Origin: an uncultured Eubacterium sp.
Lineage (GTDB): Bacteria > Bacillota > Clostridia > Lachnospirales > Lachnospiraceae
DNA length: 5,345 bases
Assembly: GCA_934317205.1 (NCBI GenBank)
Contig: CAKREL010000122.1
Location: forward strand, 1-5,345
Reading direction: 5' to 3'
The position numbers were made by a program, and so were the translations under genes. Under the pieces are notes generated by a model. It made no database searches. It had not been told where the DNA came from and was given only the letters and a program-made list of their open reading frames with translations. This document shows, piece by piece, positions 1 through 5,345 of the stretch; positions within the stretch are counted from its first letter, which is position 1, and each line of letters opens with the position of its first letter.

Positions 1-633
1 CGTCCACCGTTGGCACCTTTAGTTCCGACGGAAAAGGGAGTTTCACTTCTGATCGACTGTGGAGCGAATGTGGATGCGCGTCCGTCACATCTGGTGCAAT
101 TTGCCCAGATTGGATCTATTTATATGGAAAACATTGTCGGAATCAAGAATCCGAGAGTGGCGATCCTGAATATCGGAGCAGAAGAGGAAAAAGGAAATCA
201 GCTGGTAAAGGAGACTTTTCCATTGCTGAAAGAATGTCCTGGTATTAATTTTATCGGAAGTATTGAAGCACGCGAGATTCCGCACGGTGGTGCAGACGTT
301 ATTGTCTGCGAAGCATTTGCAGGAAATATCGTACTGAAACTGTACGAAGGTGTAGCTGCAACTTTACTTTCTAAGGTAAAAGAAGGACTGATGTCATCTC
401 TCCGGTCTAAAATTGGAGCACTTTTGATTAAACCTGCATTAAAACAGACATTGAAGTCCTTTGATGCCTCCCAGTATGGTGGAGCTCCTCTGCTTGGACT
501 GAATGGTTTGGTGGTCAAGACACATGGCAGTGCGAAAGCAATTGATGTGAAGAATTCTATTCTTCAGTGTGTGACATTCAAGCAGCAGGATATTAATGGT
601 AAAATCAAAGAGCATATTATTGTAGAAAAATAA
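1..633 (+). CDS. plsX: Phosphate acyltransferase PlsX, 3' part (5' end outside window)
   Basis: PlsX converts acyl-ACP and inorganic phosphate to acyl-phosphate, the donor PlsY uses to make lysophosphatidic acid, the first step of phospholipid synthesis in most bacteria; it is a peripheral membrane enzyme. The reading frame is open from base 1 (RPPLAPLVPT) and ends at TAA 631-633, giving 210 codons of a protein usually about 330-340 residues long, so roughly the N-terminal third is missing. Recognisable family stretches are DCGANVDARPSHLVQFA (codons about 19-35), NPRVAILNIGAEEEKGNQL, CEAFAGNIVLKLYEG and, near the C-terminus, YGGAPLLGLNG. The TTG at 10-12 lies inside conserved sequence and should not be taken as a start. 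The stop is 21 bases before acpP, whose product is the carrier for the PlsX substrate. No frameshift or internal stop is seen. Confidence 0.96.
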   Translation, partial: RPPLAPLVPTEKGVSLLIDCGANVDARPSHLVQFAQIGSIYMENIVGIKNPRVAILNIGAEEEKGNQLVKETFPLLKECPGINFIGSIEAREIPHGGADVIVCEAFAGNIVLKLYEGVAATLLSKVKEGLMSSLRSKIGALLIKPALKQTLKSFDASQYGGAPLLGLNGLVVKTHGSAKAIDVKNSILQCVTFKQQDINGKIKEHIIVEK

Positions 634-634
634 C

Positions 635-645
635 AGGGAGGGAGG
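635..645 (+). promoter_or_regulatory. Extended ribosome binding site of acpP
   Basis: AGGGAGGGAGG begins one base after the plsX stop and contains overlapping GGAG cores; the distal GGAGG (641-645) lies 9 bases before the acpP ATG. Such a strong purine tract fits the high translation expected for acyl carrier protein, one of the most abundant small proteins in bacteria. That link to expression level is inference. Confidence 0.8.
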
Positions 646-654
646 ATTTGCGTC

Positions 655-882
655 ATGGAGTTTGATAAAATTAAAAGTATCATCAGTGAAGTATTAAGCA
701 TTGATGCTGATGGTATTACAGAAGAGACTACTTTTGTAGATGATCTTGGAGCAGATTCCTTGGATATTTTCCAGATTATTATGGCAATCGAGGAAGAGTT
801 TGAGATCGAGATTCCGACAGAAGAAGCAGAAAAAATCACAACTGTTGGCGATGCTGTAGAACAGATTAAAAAAGCATTGTAA
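655..882 (+). CDS. acpP: Acyl carrier protein
   Basis: This 75-residue, strongly acidic protein carries growing fatty-acyl chains as thioesters on a 4'-phosphopantetheine arm in the cytoplasm, serving type II fatty-acid synthase enzymes and PlsX. The attachment site is Ser35 in the motif GADSLD (residues 32-37) at the start of helix II. The length and the four-helix pattern, including the conserved EEEFEIEIP segment (46-54) and a C-terminal VEQIKKAL helix, match the family. The ATG at 655 follows a strong ribosome binding site by 9 bases. Helix II reads [10 protein letters not shown], where Escherichia coli ACP has DSLDTVELVM, so the Glu that often contacts partner enzymes is Gln40 here and the preceding Val is Phe39. 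The neighbour plsX uses acyl-ACP directly. A carrier protein of a secondary pathway is unlikely given the housekeeping context. Confidence 0.97.
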   Translation: MEFDKIKSIISEVLSIDADGITEETTFVDDLGADSLDIFQIIMAIEEEFEIEIPTEEAEKITTVGDAVEQIKKAL

Positions 883-899
883 GAATCAGTATAACAAGA

Positions 900-944
900 A
901 AATGGATGCTGTTGCAGTGAGTATTTTTGCAGCAGCATCCATTT
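900..944 (+). promoter_or_regulatory. 17-bp hairpin between acpP and rnc
   Basis: Arms 900-916 and 928-944 pair over 17 positions, with one G-U wobble (T912 with G932) and an 11-base loop at 917-927. The stem starts 17 bases after the acpP stop and ends 11 bases before the rnc Shine-Dalgarno, leaving that site single-stranded. On the + strand only three Ts, already part of the stem, end the right arm, and GTGGATTAAA follows, so it is not a canonical intrinsic terminator. Possible roles are a cleavage site for RNase III, 3' stabilisation of the acpP message, or partial attenuation lowering rnc relative to acpP. The structure is seen directly; the role is inferred. Confidence 0.75.
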
Positions 945-955
945 GTGGATTAAAC

Positions 956-962
956 AGGAGGG
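956..962 (+). promoter_or_regulatory. Ribosome binding site that fixes the rnc start
   Basis: AGGAGGG lies 4 bases before the ATG at 967. It falls inside the reading frame opened by an upstream TTG at 943, which argues against that TTG as the start and for a 230-residue RNase III beginning MEQIKEF. Confidence 0.85.
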
Positions 963-966
963 AAAA

Positions 967-1659
967 ATGGAACAGATCAAAGAATTTCAGGAAAAAATCG
1001 GTTATCAGTTTCATCAGGAAGGCTTGCTACGCCAGGCTCTGACACACAGCTCTTATGCCAATGAGCATCGGATGAAGAAATTATCTGACAATGAGCGTCT
1101 GGAATTTCTGGGTGATGCAGTACTGGAAATTGTAACAAGTGACTTTTTATATCATGAGCATACAGATGTGCCGGAGGGAGAACTGACCCGTGTACGTGCA
1201 AGTATTGTATGTGAGCAGACGCTGGCTTTTTGTACCAGAGCACTGAATCTGGGAGATTATCTTTTCCTTGGAAAAGGTGAGGATCAGACCGGAGGAAGAA
1301 AGAGAAAATCAATTTTGTCAGATGCATTTGAGGCGATTATCGGAGCTATTTATCTGGATGGTGGTTTTGCTAATGCAAAAGAGTTTATTCATCGTTTTGT
1401 GCTGAATAACGTGGAGCATATGCAGCTCTTTTATGATAGCAAGACTATCCTGCAGGAGATCGTGCAGGGAGATGAGCATAGCGGAAAGCTGGAATATGTG
1501 CTGGTAGATGAGAGTGGACCGGATCACAACAAAAACTATACTGTGGAAGCACGTATTGCAAATAAGTGTTACGGCTGTGGTGAGGGACATACAAAGAAGG
1601 CAGCAGAACAGGAAGCTGCCTACCAGGCTATTTTGGCATTAAGAAAGAAGGGACAATAG
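967..1659 (+). CDS. rnc: Ribonuclease III
   Basis: RNase III cuts double-stranded RNA, matures rRNA precursors and controls selected mRNAs; it acts as a Mg2+-dependent homodimer in the cytoplasm. The 230-residue protein has the usual two domains. The N-terminal endonuclease domain (about 1-150) holds the signature NERLEFLGDAVL (42-53), with Glu43, Glu46 and Asp50, and the second acidic motif SDAFEAIIGAIYLDGG (118-133), with Asp119 and Glu122; these match the E. coli catalytic residues Glu41, Asp45, Asp114 and Glu117 and the conserved Glu38. The C-terminal double-stranded-RNA-binding domain (about 157-226) opens with SKTILQEIVQ and ends with GEGHTKKAAEQEAAYQAI, carrying the expected lysine pair. 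The ATG at 967 is chosen for its AGGAGGG site. All catalytic residues are present, so it should be active. It lies between acpP and smc, each separated from it by a gap carrying a hairpin, which may reflect control by its own product. Confidence 0.97.
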   Translation: MEQIKEFQEKIGYQFHQEGLLRQALTHSSYANEHRMKKLSDNERLEFLGDAVLEIVTSDFLYHEHTDVPEGELTRVRASIVCEQTLAFCTRALNLGDYLFLGKGEDQTGGRKRKSILSDAFEAIIGAIYLDGGFANAKEFIHRFVLNNVEHMQLFYDSKTILQEIVQGDEHSGKLEYVLVDESGPDHNKNYTVEARIANKCYGCGEGHTKKAAEQEAAYQAILALRKKGQ

Positions 1660-1667
1660 GGAGATGC

Positions 1668-1696
1668 CTCAAAATCTGTTGTAAAGAGATTTTGAG
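1668..1696 (+). promoter_or_regulatory. Perfect 10-bp hairpin between rnc and smc
   Basis: CTCAAAATCT (1668-1677) and AGATTTTGAG (1687-1696) are exact reverse complements separated by a 9-base loop. The stem begins 8 bases after the rnc stop and ends 19 bases before the smc Shine-Dalgarno. It is AT-rich and AGTATGTG follows rather than a run of T, so it does not look like an intrinsic terminator. It may stabilise the 3' end of rnc mRNA, be a processing site, or bind a regulator as DNA; none of these can be decided from the sequence. Confidence 0.65.
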
Positions 1697-1714
1697 AGTA
1701 TGTGATAGAGTAAA

Positions 1715-1720
1715 CGGAGG
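1715..1720 (+). promoter_or_regulatory. Ribosome binding site of smc
   Basis: CGGAGG ends 5 bases before the ATG at 1726. Two overlapping ATGs occur in AATGTATG: the first, at 1722, is only one base from this site and runs into TAA after four codons (MYVS), whereas the second opens the full SMC frame with the family-typical MYLKSIEVHGFKSF. Confidence 0.85.
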
Positions 1721-1725
1721 AATGT

Positions 1726-4700
1726 ATGTATCTTAAATCTATCGAGGTACACGGTTTTAAGTCCTTTGCCAATAAAATTGTATTTGAGTTTCATAACGGG
1801 ATCACAGGTATTGTAGGTCCGAACGGAAGCGGAAAAAGTAATGTCGCGGATGCGGTACGCTGGGTACTTGGTGAGCAGAAAGTAAAGCAATTGCGAAGTG
1901 CCAGCATGCAGGATGTCATTTTTGCCGGAACGGAAAATCGAAAGCCTGTTAGTTTTGCTTATGTGGCGATTACGTTGGACAACTCAGATCATAAGCTTCC
2001 GCTGGATTATAATGAAGTGACAGTAGCACGACGGGTGTATCGTTCCGGTGAGAGCGAGTATCTGATCAACGGTACACAGTGCCGTCTGAAGGATGTCAAT
2101 GAGCTTTTTTATGATACCGGTATTGGTAAAGAAGGCTATTCTATTATTGGTCAGGGACAGATTGATAAGATTCTGAGTGGCAAACCGGAGGAACGCCGGG
2201 AATTGTTTGATGAGGCGGCTGGAATTGTTAAGTTCAAGCGCAGAAAAGCAACTGCGTTGAAAAAATTAGAAGATGAGCAGCAGAATCTGGTGCGTGTCAA
2301 CGATATTTTATCAGAGTTGGAACGTCAGGTTGGACCGCTGGAGCGTCAGGCAGAACATGCCAAAATTTATCTGAAGAAAAAAGAAGAATTGAAAGATTGT
2401 GACAGAAATCTGTATTTGCTTGAAATGGATCGTATGAACACAGAACTTCAGGAAGTGGAAGAAAAATGTGGCATTGCAGAGCATCAGCAGAAGGAAACGT
2501 CGCAGAATTTTGAAAAAGCGAAAGCCAGATACGAAGAACTGGAAGAAAATATTGCTAAGGCAGATGAGCGCATCAGTGTACTGCAGCAACGTATGAATGA
2601 GACTGGTGTTTCCAGAGAAAAACTGGAAGGTCAGATCAATGTACTGCGGGAGCAGATCAATACGGCACAGCAGAATGAGGAACATGTGAAAAGCCGTATA
2701 GAGGCACTGGAAGCAGACATGGAGCGTCAGCGCAAATCCGGTGAAGAGTATCGTGAACAGATGGAAACGTTGAAGCAGGGTATTCATGAGACAGAATTGC
2801 GAAAAGACACTCTGACAGAACAGCTGGAAACATTGCGAAAAGATACTGCTGCAATGGAACAGCAGATTGAGGATGGAAATGCAGAAATAATGCGTTTGCT
2901 AAATGCCCGTGCATCAATGAAAGCAGAGCAGCAGCGCCTGAAAACTATGCAGGAGCAGGCTTCTATCCGACGGGCGCAATTAAACAAAGAACTGTTGGAA
3001 CAGAAAAGCGGTGAAAATGATGTCAGTGGTTTACTGCAAAAGCAGGAAAAAGAACTGGCAGAATTGAAGGAAAAGATTGCATCCCTGGAAGAGGAAAAAA
3101 CTTCTATTGAGCAAAAACGAAACAACTGGCGGCAGCAGTTTGAAGAACTGCGAGGAAAAATGGATCAGTGCAAGGAGCAGTTTCATAAGGACAGCTCCAG
3201 GCTGGAATCCCTGCGCAATATTGCAGAGCGTTATGACGGTTATGGCAACAGCATTCGCCGCATCATGGAGCGCAAGGCAGACACACCGGGGATTCATGGT
3301 GTTATCGCAGATCTGATCAAGGTAGATAAGCGGTATGAGACTGCTATTGAGACAGCTCTTGGCGGAAGTATTCAAAATATCGTAACTGATAACGAGGATA
3401 CTGCCCGACAGATGATCGAATATCTGAAGAAAAACCGTTACGGCCGTGCCACATTTTTACCATTGACCAGTGTATCTGCACCGGAGCATGTGCCGGCAGA
3501 AAAGGCACTTGGCGAAGCAGGTGTCATCGGAATCGCAAGCAGTCTGGTGCATACGCAGCCTCAGTACGAAAATGTAGCTGGCCATCTGCTTGGACGAGTC
3601 CTGGTAATGGATACGATCGAGCATGCAGTTGCAGTGGCACGAAAATTCCGCTATTCTCTGCGTATCGTTACGCTGGAAGGTGAGTCTTTGCAGCCTGGCG
3701 GTTCTATGACAGGTGGTGCTTTTCGAAATAACAGTAATCTGCTGGGGCGAAATCGTGAGATTGAAGTGCTGGAAAAACAGATTGCAGAGTATAAGCAACA
3801 GGCGCAGGAAATCCGCAGTCGTATGGAAGATGTGAAGACAGCAAATGCGCTGTTAAAAGATGATTACGAGGAATTACAGGTTAATTTGCAACAGGCCTAT
3901 TTGGATAAAAATACGCTGGAGATGGAGACGGGACACATCCGTGAGCAGCAGGAAAAACAGGAAGCGACTTACGCCGGTATTCATGAGGAAATTGCAAAAA
4001 TTGACAAAGACAAAAAGTCATGGACTGCAGAGCAGGAACAGATGGCAGAGCAGATGCAACTGTCGGCTGACCGGGAAAAAGACATTACAGAACAGAATAA
4101 ATTCCTGACGCAGCAGGTGGAAAATAAAAATCTTGAAATTGAAAGTGCTTCGCAGGATCTGAATGAACTTTTGCTGGAGATTGCGCAGAAGCAGCAGCAG
4201 AAATCTTTTCAGGAGCAGAATGTTGGGCGGATTACAGAAGAAATCTACCGTTTGACGCGGGAAAAAGAGCAGATTTTACATGACAGTGCGAACAGTGAAA
4301 CTGTGATTAAGGAACTGGAAGATGAGATTAAACGTTTGCAGGAGGCATCCGGTGAAACAATTCAGCAGAAAAAGGATTTGGATGAAAAGCTGACTGGTAT
4401 TCGCGGCGAGAAAGAAGCAATGCTTGCAGAACAGAAAAAATTCTTTACTCAGCGAGAGGATCTTTCACGGATTATGAGCGAGCTGGATAAAGAGTTGTTC
4501 CGATTAAATCAGCAGAAGGAAAAGACAGAAAATGCACAGGAATCTTTGAGCAACTACATGTGGGAAGAGTATGAAATCACCTATCATGCGGCAAAAGAGC
4601 AGGAAGTTTTGACCAATGTAAATGTATCAGATTTGAAAAAACAAATTGCAGAGATACGAAATGAAATCCGTAAACTTGGAAATGTTAATGTCAATGCTAT

Positions 4701-5295
4701 TGAGGAGTATAAGAGCGTTTCGGAGCGTTATGAATTTTTACATGCACAGCATGCGGATCTCGAAGAAGCAAAAGCCAGTTTGGAGAAGATTATTTCGGAA
4801 CTGGATGAGGGGATGCGCAAGCAGTTTGCAGAGAAGTTTGCTGATATTCAGGCCGAGTTTGACAAGACGTTCAAGGAATTGTTTGGCGGTGGAAAAGGTT
4901 CTCTGGAACTGACCGGAGATGATGAAACCAAAGATATTCTGGAATGCGGTATCAAGATCATTGCACAACCGCCTGGAAAAAAATTACAGAACATGATGCA
5001 GCTTTCAGGTGGAGAGAAAGCACTGACAGCGATTGCATTACTTTTTGCTATTCAGAACTTAAAACCTTCTCCATTCTGTCTGTTGGATGAAATCGAGGCG
5101 GCGCTGGATGATTCTAATGTGGATCGTTTTGCAAATTATTTGCATAAGCTGACAAAAAATACGCAGTTTATTGTCATTACCCACCGACGTGGAACTATGA
5201 CAGCTGCAGACCGTCTGTATGGTATCACTATGCAGGAGAAAGGTGTATCTGCACTGGTTTCTGTCAATCTGATTGAAAAAGAATTGGATGCGTAG
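1726..5295 (+). CDS. smc: Chromosome segregation ATPase SMC
   Basis: SMC is the ATPase of the bacterial condensin-like complex with ScpA and ScpB; its ring-shaped homodimer organises and helps segregate the nucleoid. At 1189 residues it is full length (B. subtilis Smc has about 1186). The N-terminal head has Walker A GPNGSGKS (31-38, Lys37), the R-loop Arg57 and the Q-loop in GQGQID (142-147, Gln145). A long Glu/Lys/Gln-rich coiled coil (about 170-505) leads to the hinge (about 522-666), which ends in the glycine motif GGSMTGG (658-664). The return coiled coil (about 675-1030) includes LGNVNVNAIEEY (984 on). The C-terminal head has the ABC signature LSGGEK (1093-1098), Walker B FCLLDE (1117-1122, Glu1122 catalytic), D-loop ALDD and the H-loop His1153. 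All ATPase motifs are intact. Two consecutive in-frame TAG codons end the gene (5293-5298). ftsY starts 18 bases downstream, implying co-transcription. scpA and scpB are not in the window. Confidence 0.98.
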   Translation: MYLKSIEVHGFKSFANKIVFEFHNGITGIVGPNGSGKSNVADAVRWVLGEQKVKQLRSASMQDVIFAGTENRKPVSFAYVAITLDNSDHKLPLDYNEVTVARRVYRSGESEYLINGTQCRLKDVNELFYDTGIGKEGYSIIGQGQIDKILSGKPEERRELFDEAAGIVKFKRRKATALKKLEDEQQNLVRVNDILSELERQVGPLERQAEHAKIYLKKKEELKDCDRNLYLLEMDRMNTELQEVEEKCGIAEHQQKETSQNFEKAKARYEELEENIAKADERISVLQQRMNETGVSREKLEGQINVLREQINTAQQNEEHVKSRIEALEADMERQRKSGEEYREQMETLKQGIHETELRKDTLTEQLETLRKDTAAMEQQIEDGNAEIMRLLNARASMKAEQQRLKTMQEQASIRRAQLNKELLEQKSGENDVSGLLQKQEKELAELKEKIASLEEEKTSIEQKRNNWRQQFEELRGKMDQCKEQFHKDSSRLESLRNIAERYDGYGNSIRRIMERKADTPGIHGVIADLIKVDKRYETAIETALGGSIQNIVTDNEDTARQMIEYLKKNRYGRATFLPLTSVSAPEHVPAEKALGEAGVIGIASSLVHTQPQYENVAGHLLGRVLVMDTIEHAVAVARKFRYSLRIVTLEGESLQPGGSMTGGAFRNNSNLLGRNREIEVLEKQIAEYKQQAQEIRSRMEDVKTANALLKDDYEELQVNLQQAYLDKNTLEMETGHIREQQEKQEATYAGIHEEIAKIDKDKKSWTAEQEQMAEQMQLSADREKDITEQNKFLTQQVENKNLEIESASQDLNELLLEIAQKQQQKSFQEQNVGRITEEIYRLTREKEQILHDSANSETVIKELEDEIKRLQEASGETIQQKKDLDEKLTGIRGEKEAMLAEQKKFFTQREDLSRIMSELDKELFRLNQQKEKTENAQESLSNYMWEEYEITYHAAKEQEVLTNVNVSDLKKQIAEIRNEIRKLGNVNVNAIEEYKSVSERYEFLHAQHADLEEAKASLEKIISELDEGMRKQFAEKFADIQAEFDKTFKELFGGGKGSLELTGDDETKDILECGIKIIAQPPGKKLQNMMQLSGGEKALTAIALLFAIQNLKPSPFCLLDEIEAALDDSNVDRFANYLHKLTKNTQFIVITHRRGTMTAADRLYGITMQEKGVSALVSVNLIEKELDA
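2796..2847 (+). repeat. Short near-direct repeat inside the smc coiled-coil region
   Basis: ATTGCGAAAAGACACT (2796-2811) recurs as ATTGCGAAAAGATACT (2832-2847), 15 of 16 bases identical and 36 bases apart. In the protein this repeats LRKDT at residues 358-362 and 370-374, a 12-residue period within the N-terminal arm. It may be a remnant of a small internal duplication or chance similarity in low-complexity coiled-coil sequence. Confidence 0.5.
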
Positions 5296-5313
5296 TAGGA
5301 AAGGAAGAATAGT

Positions 5314-5345
5314 ATGGCTGAAGAAAAAAAAGGTTTTTTTAAGCG
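5314..5345 (+). CDS. ftsY: Signal recognition particle receptor FtsY, first codons only
   Basis: FtsY is the SRP receptor GTPase that docks ribosome-nascent chain complexes at the membrane. Only the ATG and ten further codons, the last one incomplete, lie in the window: MAEEKKGFFK and then Arg from a partial CG codon. AAGGAAG (5301-5307) precedes the ATG by 6 bases. The call rests on this start, which resembles the charged MxxFFxR-type openings of Firmicutes FtsY proteins, and on the well-known smc-ftsY adjacency; the GTPase domain itself is not visible. The opening codons contain runs of 8 A (5324-5331) and 7 T (5334-5340). Confidence 0.8.
   Translation, partial: MAEEKKGFFK

Noticed and set aside
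10..12. TTG at 10 as the plsX start
   Set aside because: The frame is open to base 1, and the upstream and following residues match the interior of PlsX, so the gene simply enters from outside the window.
912..955. Possible sigma-A promoter ahead of rnc (TTGCAG at 927 with TTAAAC at 950)
   Set aside because: The -10 match is poor (3 of 6), and transcription would begin at about the Shine-Dalgarno, leaving almost no leader.
943..966. TTG at 943 as an upstream start for rnc (eight extra residues)
   Set aside because: It lies at the base of the hairpin's right arm, has no Shine-Dalgarno before it, and the strong AGGAGGG at 956-962 would be inside the coding region. The ATG at 967 fits the family's N-terminus.
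1603..1634. CYGCG in RNase III and nearby cysteines as a metal site
   Set aside because: Only a single CxxC pair in the RNA-binding domain loop, with no second pair or histidines arranged as in zinc-binding folds.
1679..1709. Possible promoter ahead of smc (TTGTAA with GATAGA)
   Set aside because: Weak matches and a 19-base spacer; AT-rich sequence of this length gives such hits by chance.
1722..1736. Tiny ORF ATG-TAT-GTA-TCT-TAA overlapping the smc start
   Set aside because: Its ATG is one base from the GGAGG, too close for initiation, and it encodes only four residues. Overlap by chance is the simplest reading.
2311..2917. Long open frames on the - strand within smc and other genes (for example 2311-2787 and 2657-2917)
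   Set aside because: They mirror the Glu/Lys/Gln-rich coiled-coil codons, giving Phe/Leu/Cys-rich translations, have no ribosome binding sites or recognisable domains, and overlap well-supported genes.
5324..5340. A8-GG-T7 read as a terminator between smc and ftsY
   Set aside because: It lies within the ftsY reading frame after a good ribosome binding site, and a two-base loop with pure A-T pairing would not form a stable terminator stem.

Overview
This window looks like a piece of a Gram-positive Clostridia chromosome, most likely Lachnospiraceae or a close relative. The evidence is purine-rich Shine-Dalgarno sites before every gene, moderate-to-low GC, the gene order plsX-acpP-rnc-smc-ftsY, and the wording of the proteins (an FtsY starting MAEEKKGFF and an ACP with [10 protein letters not shown] are reminiscent of that family). 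The taxonomic call is inference from memory, not from a search.

Layout, all on the + strand: the 3' two-thirds of plsX (1-633, entering from the left edge); acpP (655-882); an 84-base gap holding a strong 17-bp hairpin (900-944); rnc (967-1659); a 66-base gap holding a perfect 10-bp hairpin (1668-1696); smc (1726-5295), which fills two-thirds of the window; and the first 32 bases of ftsY (5314 to the right edge). No gap exceeds 300 bases. I see no RNA gene, mobile element, CRISPR array, convincing internal promoter or canonical intrinsic terminator. The spacing suggests one transcription unit, possibly with differential stability or partial attenuation at the hairpins.

The genes join two housekeeping themes. 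PlsX and ACP sit at the meeting point of fatty-acid and phospholipid synthesis: PlsX moves acyl chains from ACP to phosphate to supply PlsY. RNase III, SMC and FtsY handle double-stranded RNA processing, chromosome organisation and SRP-dependent membrane targeting. The cluster resembles the Bacillus subtilis fapR-plsX-fabD-fabG-acpP-rncS-smc-ftsY region, but lacks fabD and fabG between plsX and acpP.

All genes appear intact apart from the two cut by the window edges, and catalytic residues are present where expected. I found no previously undescribed system. The most interesting non-coding signal is that the RNase III gene is bracketed by two hairpins; the upstream one, just before its ribosome binding site, could be a target of RNase III autoregulation.
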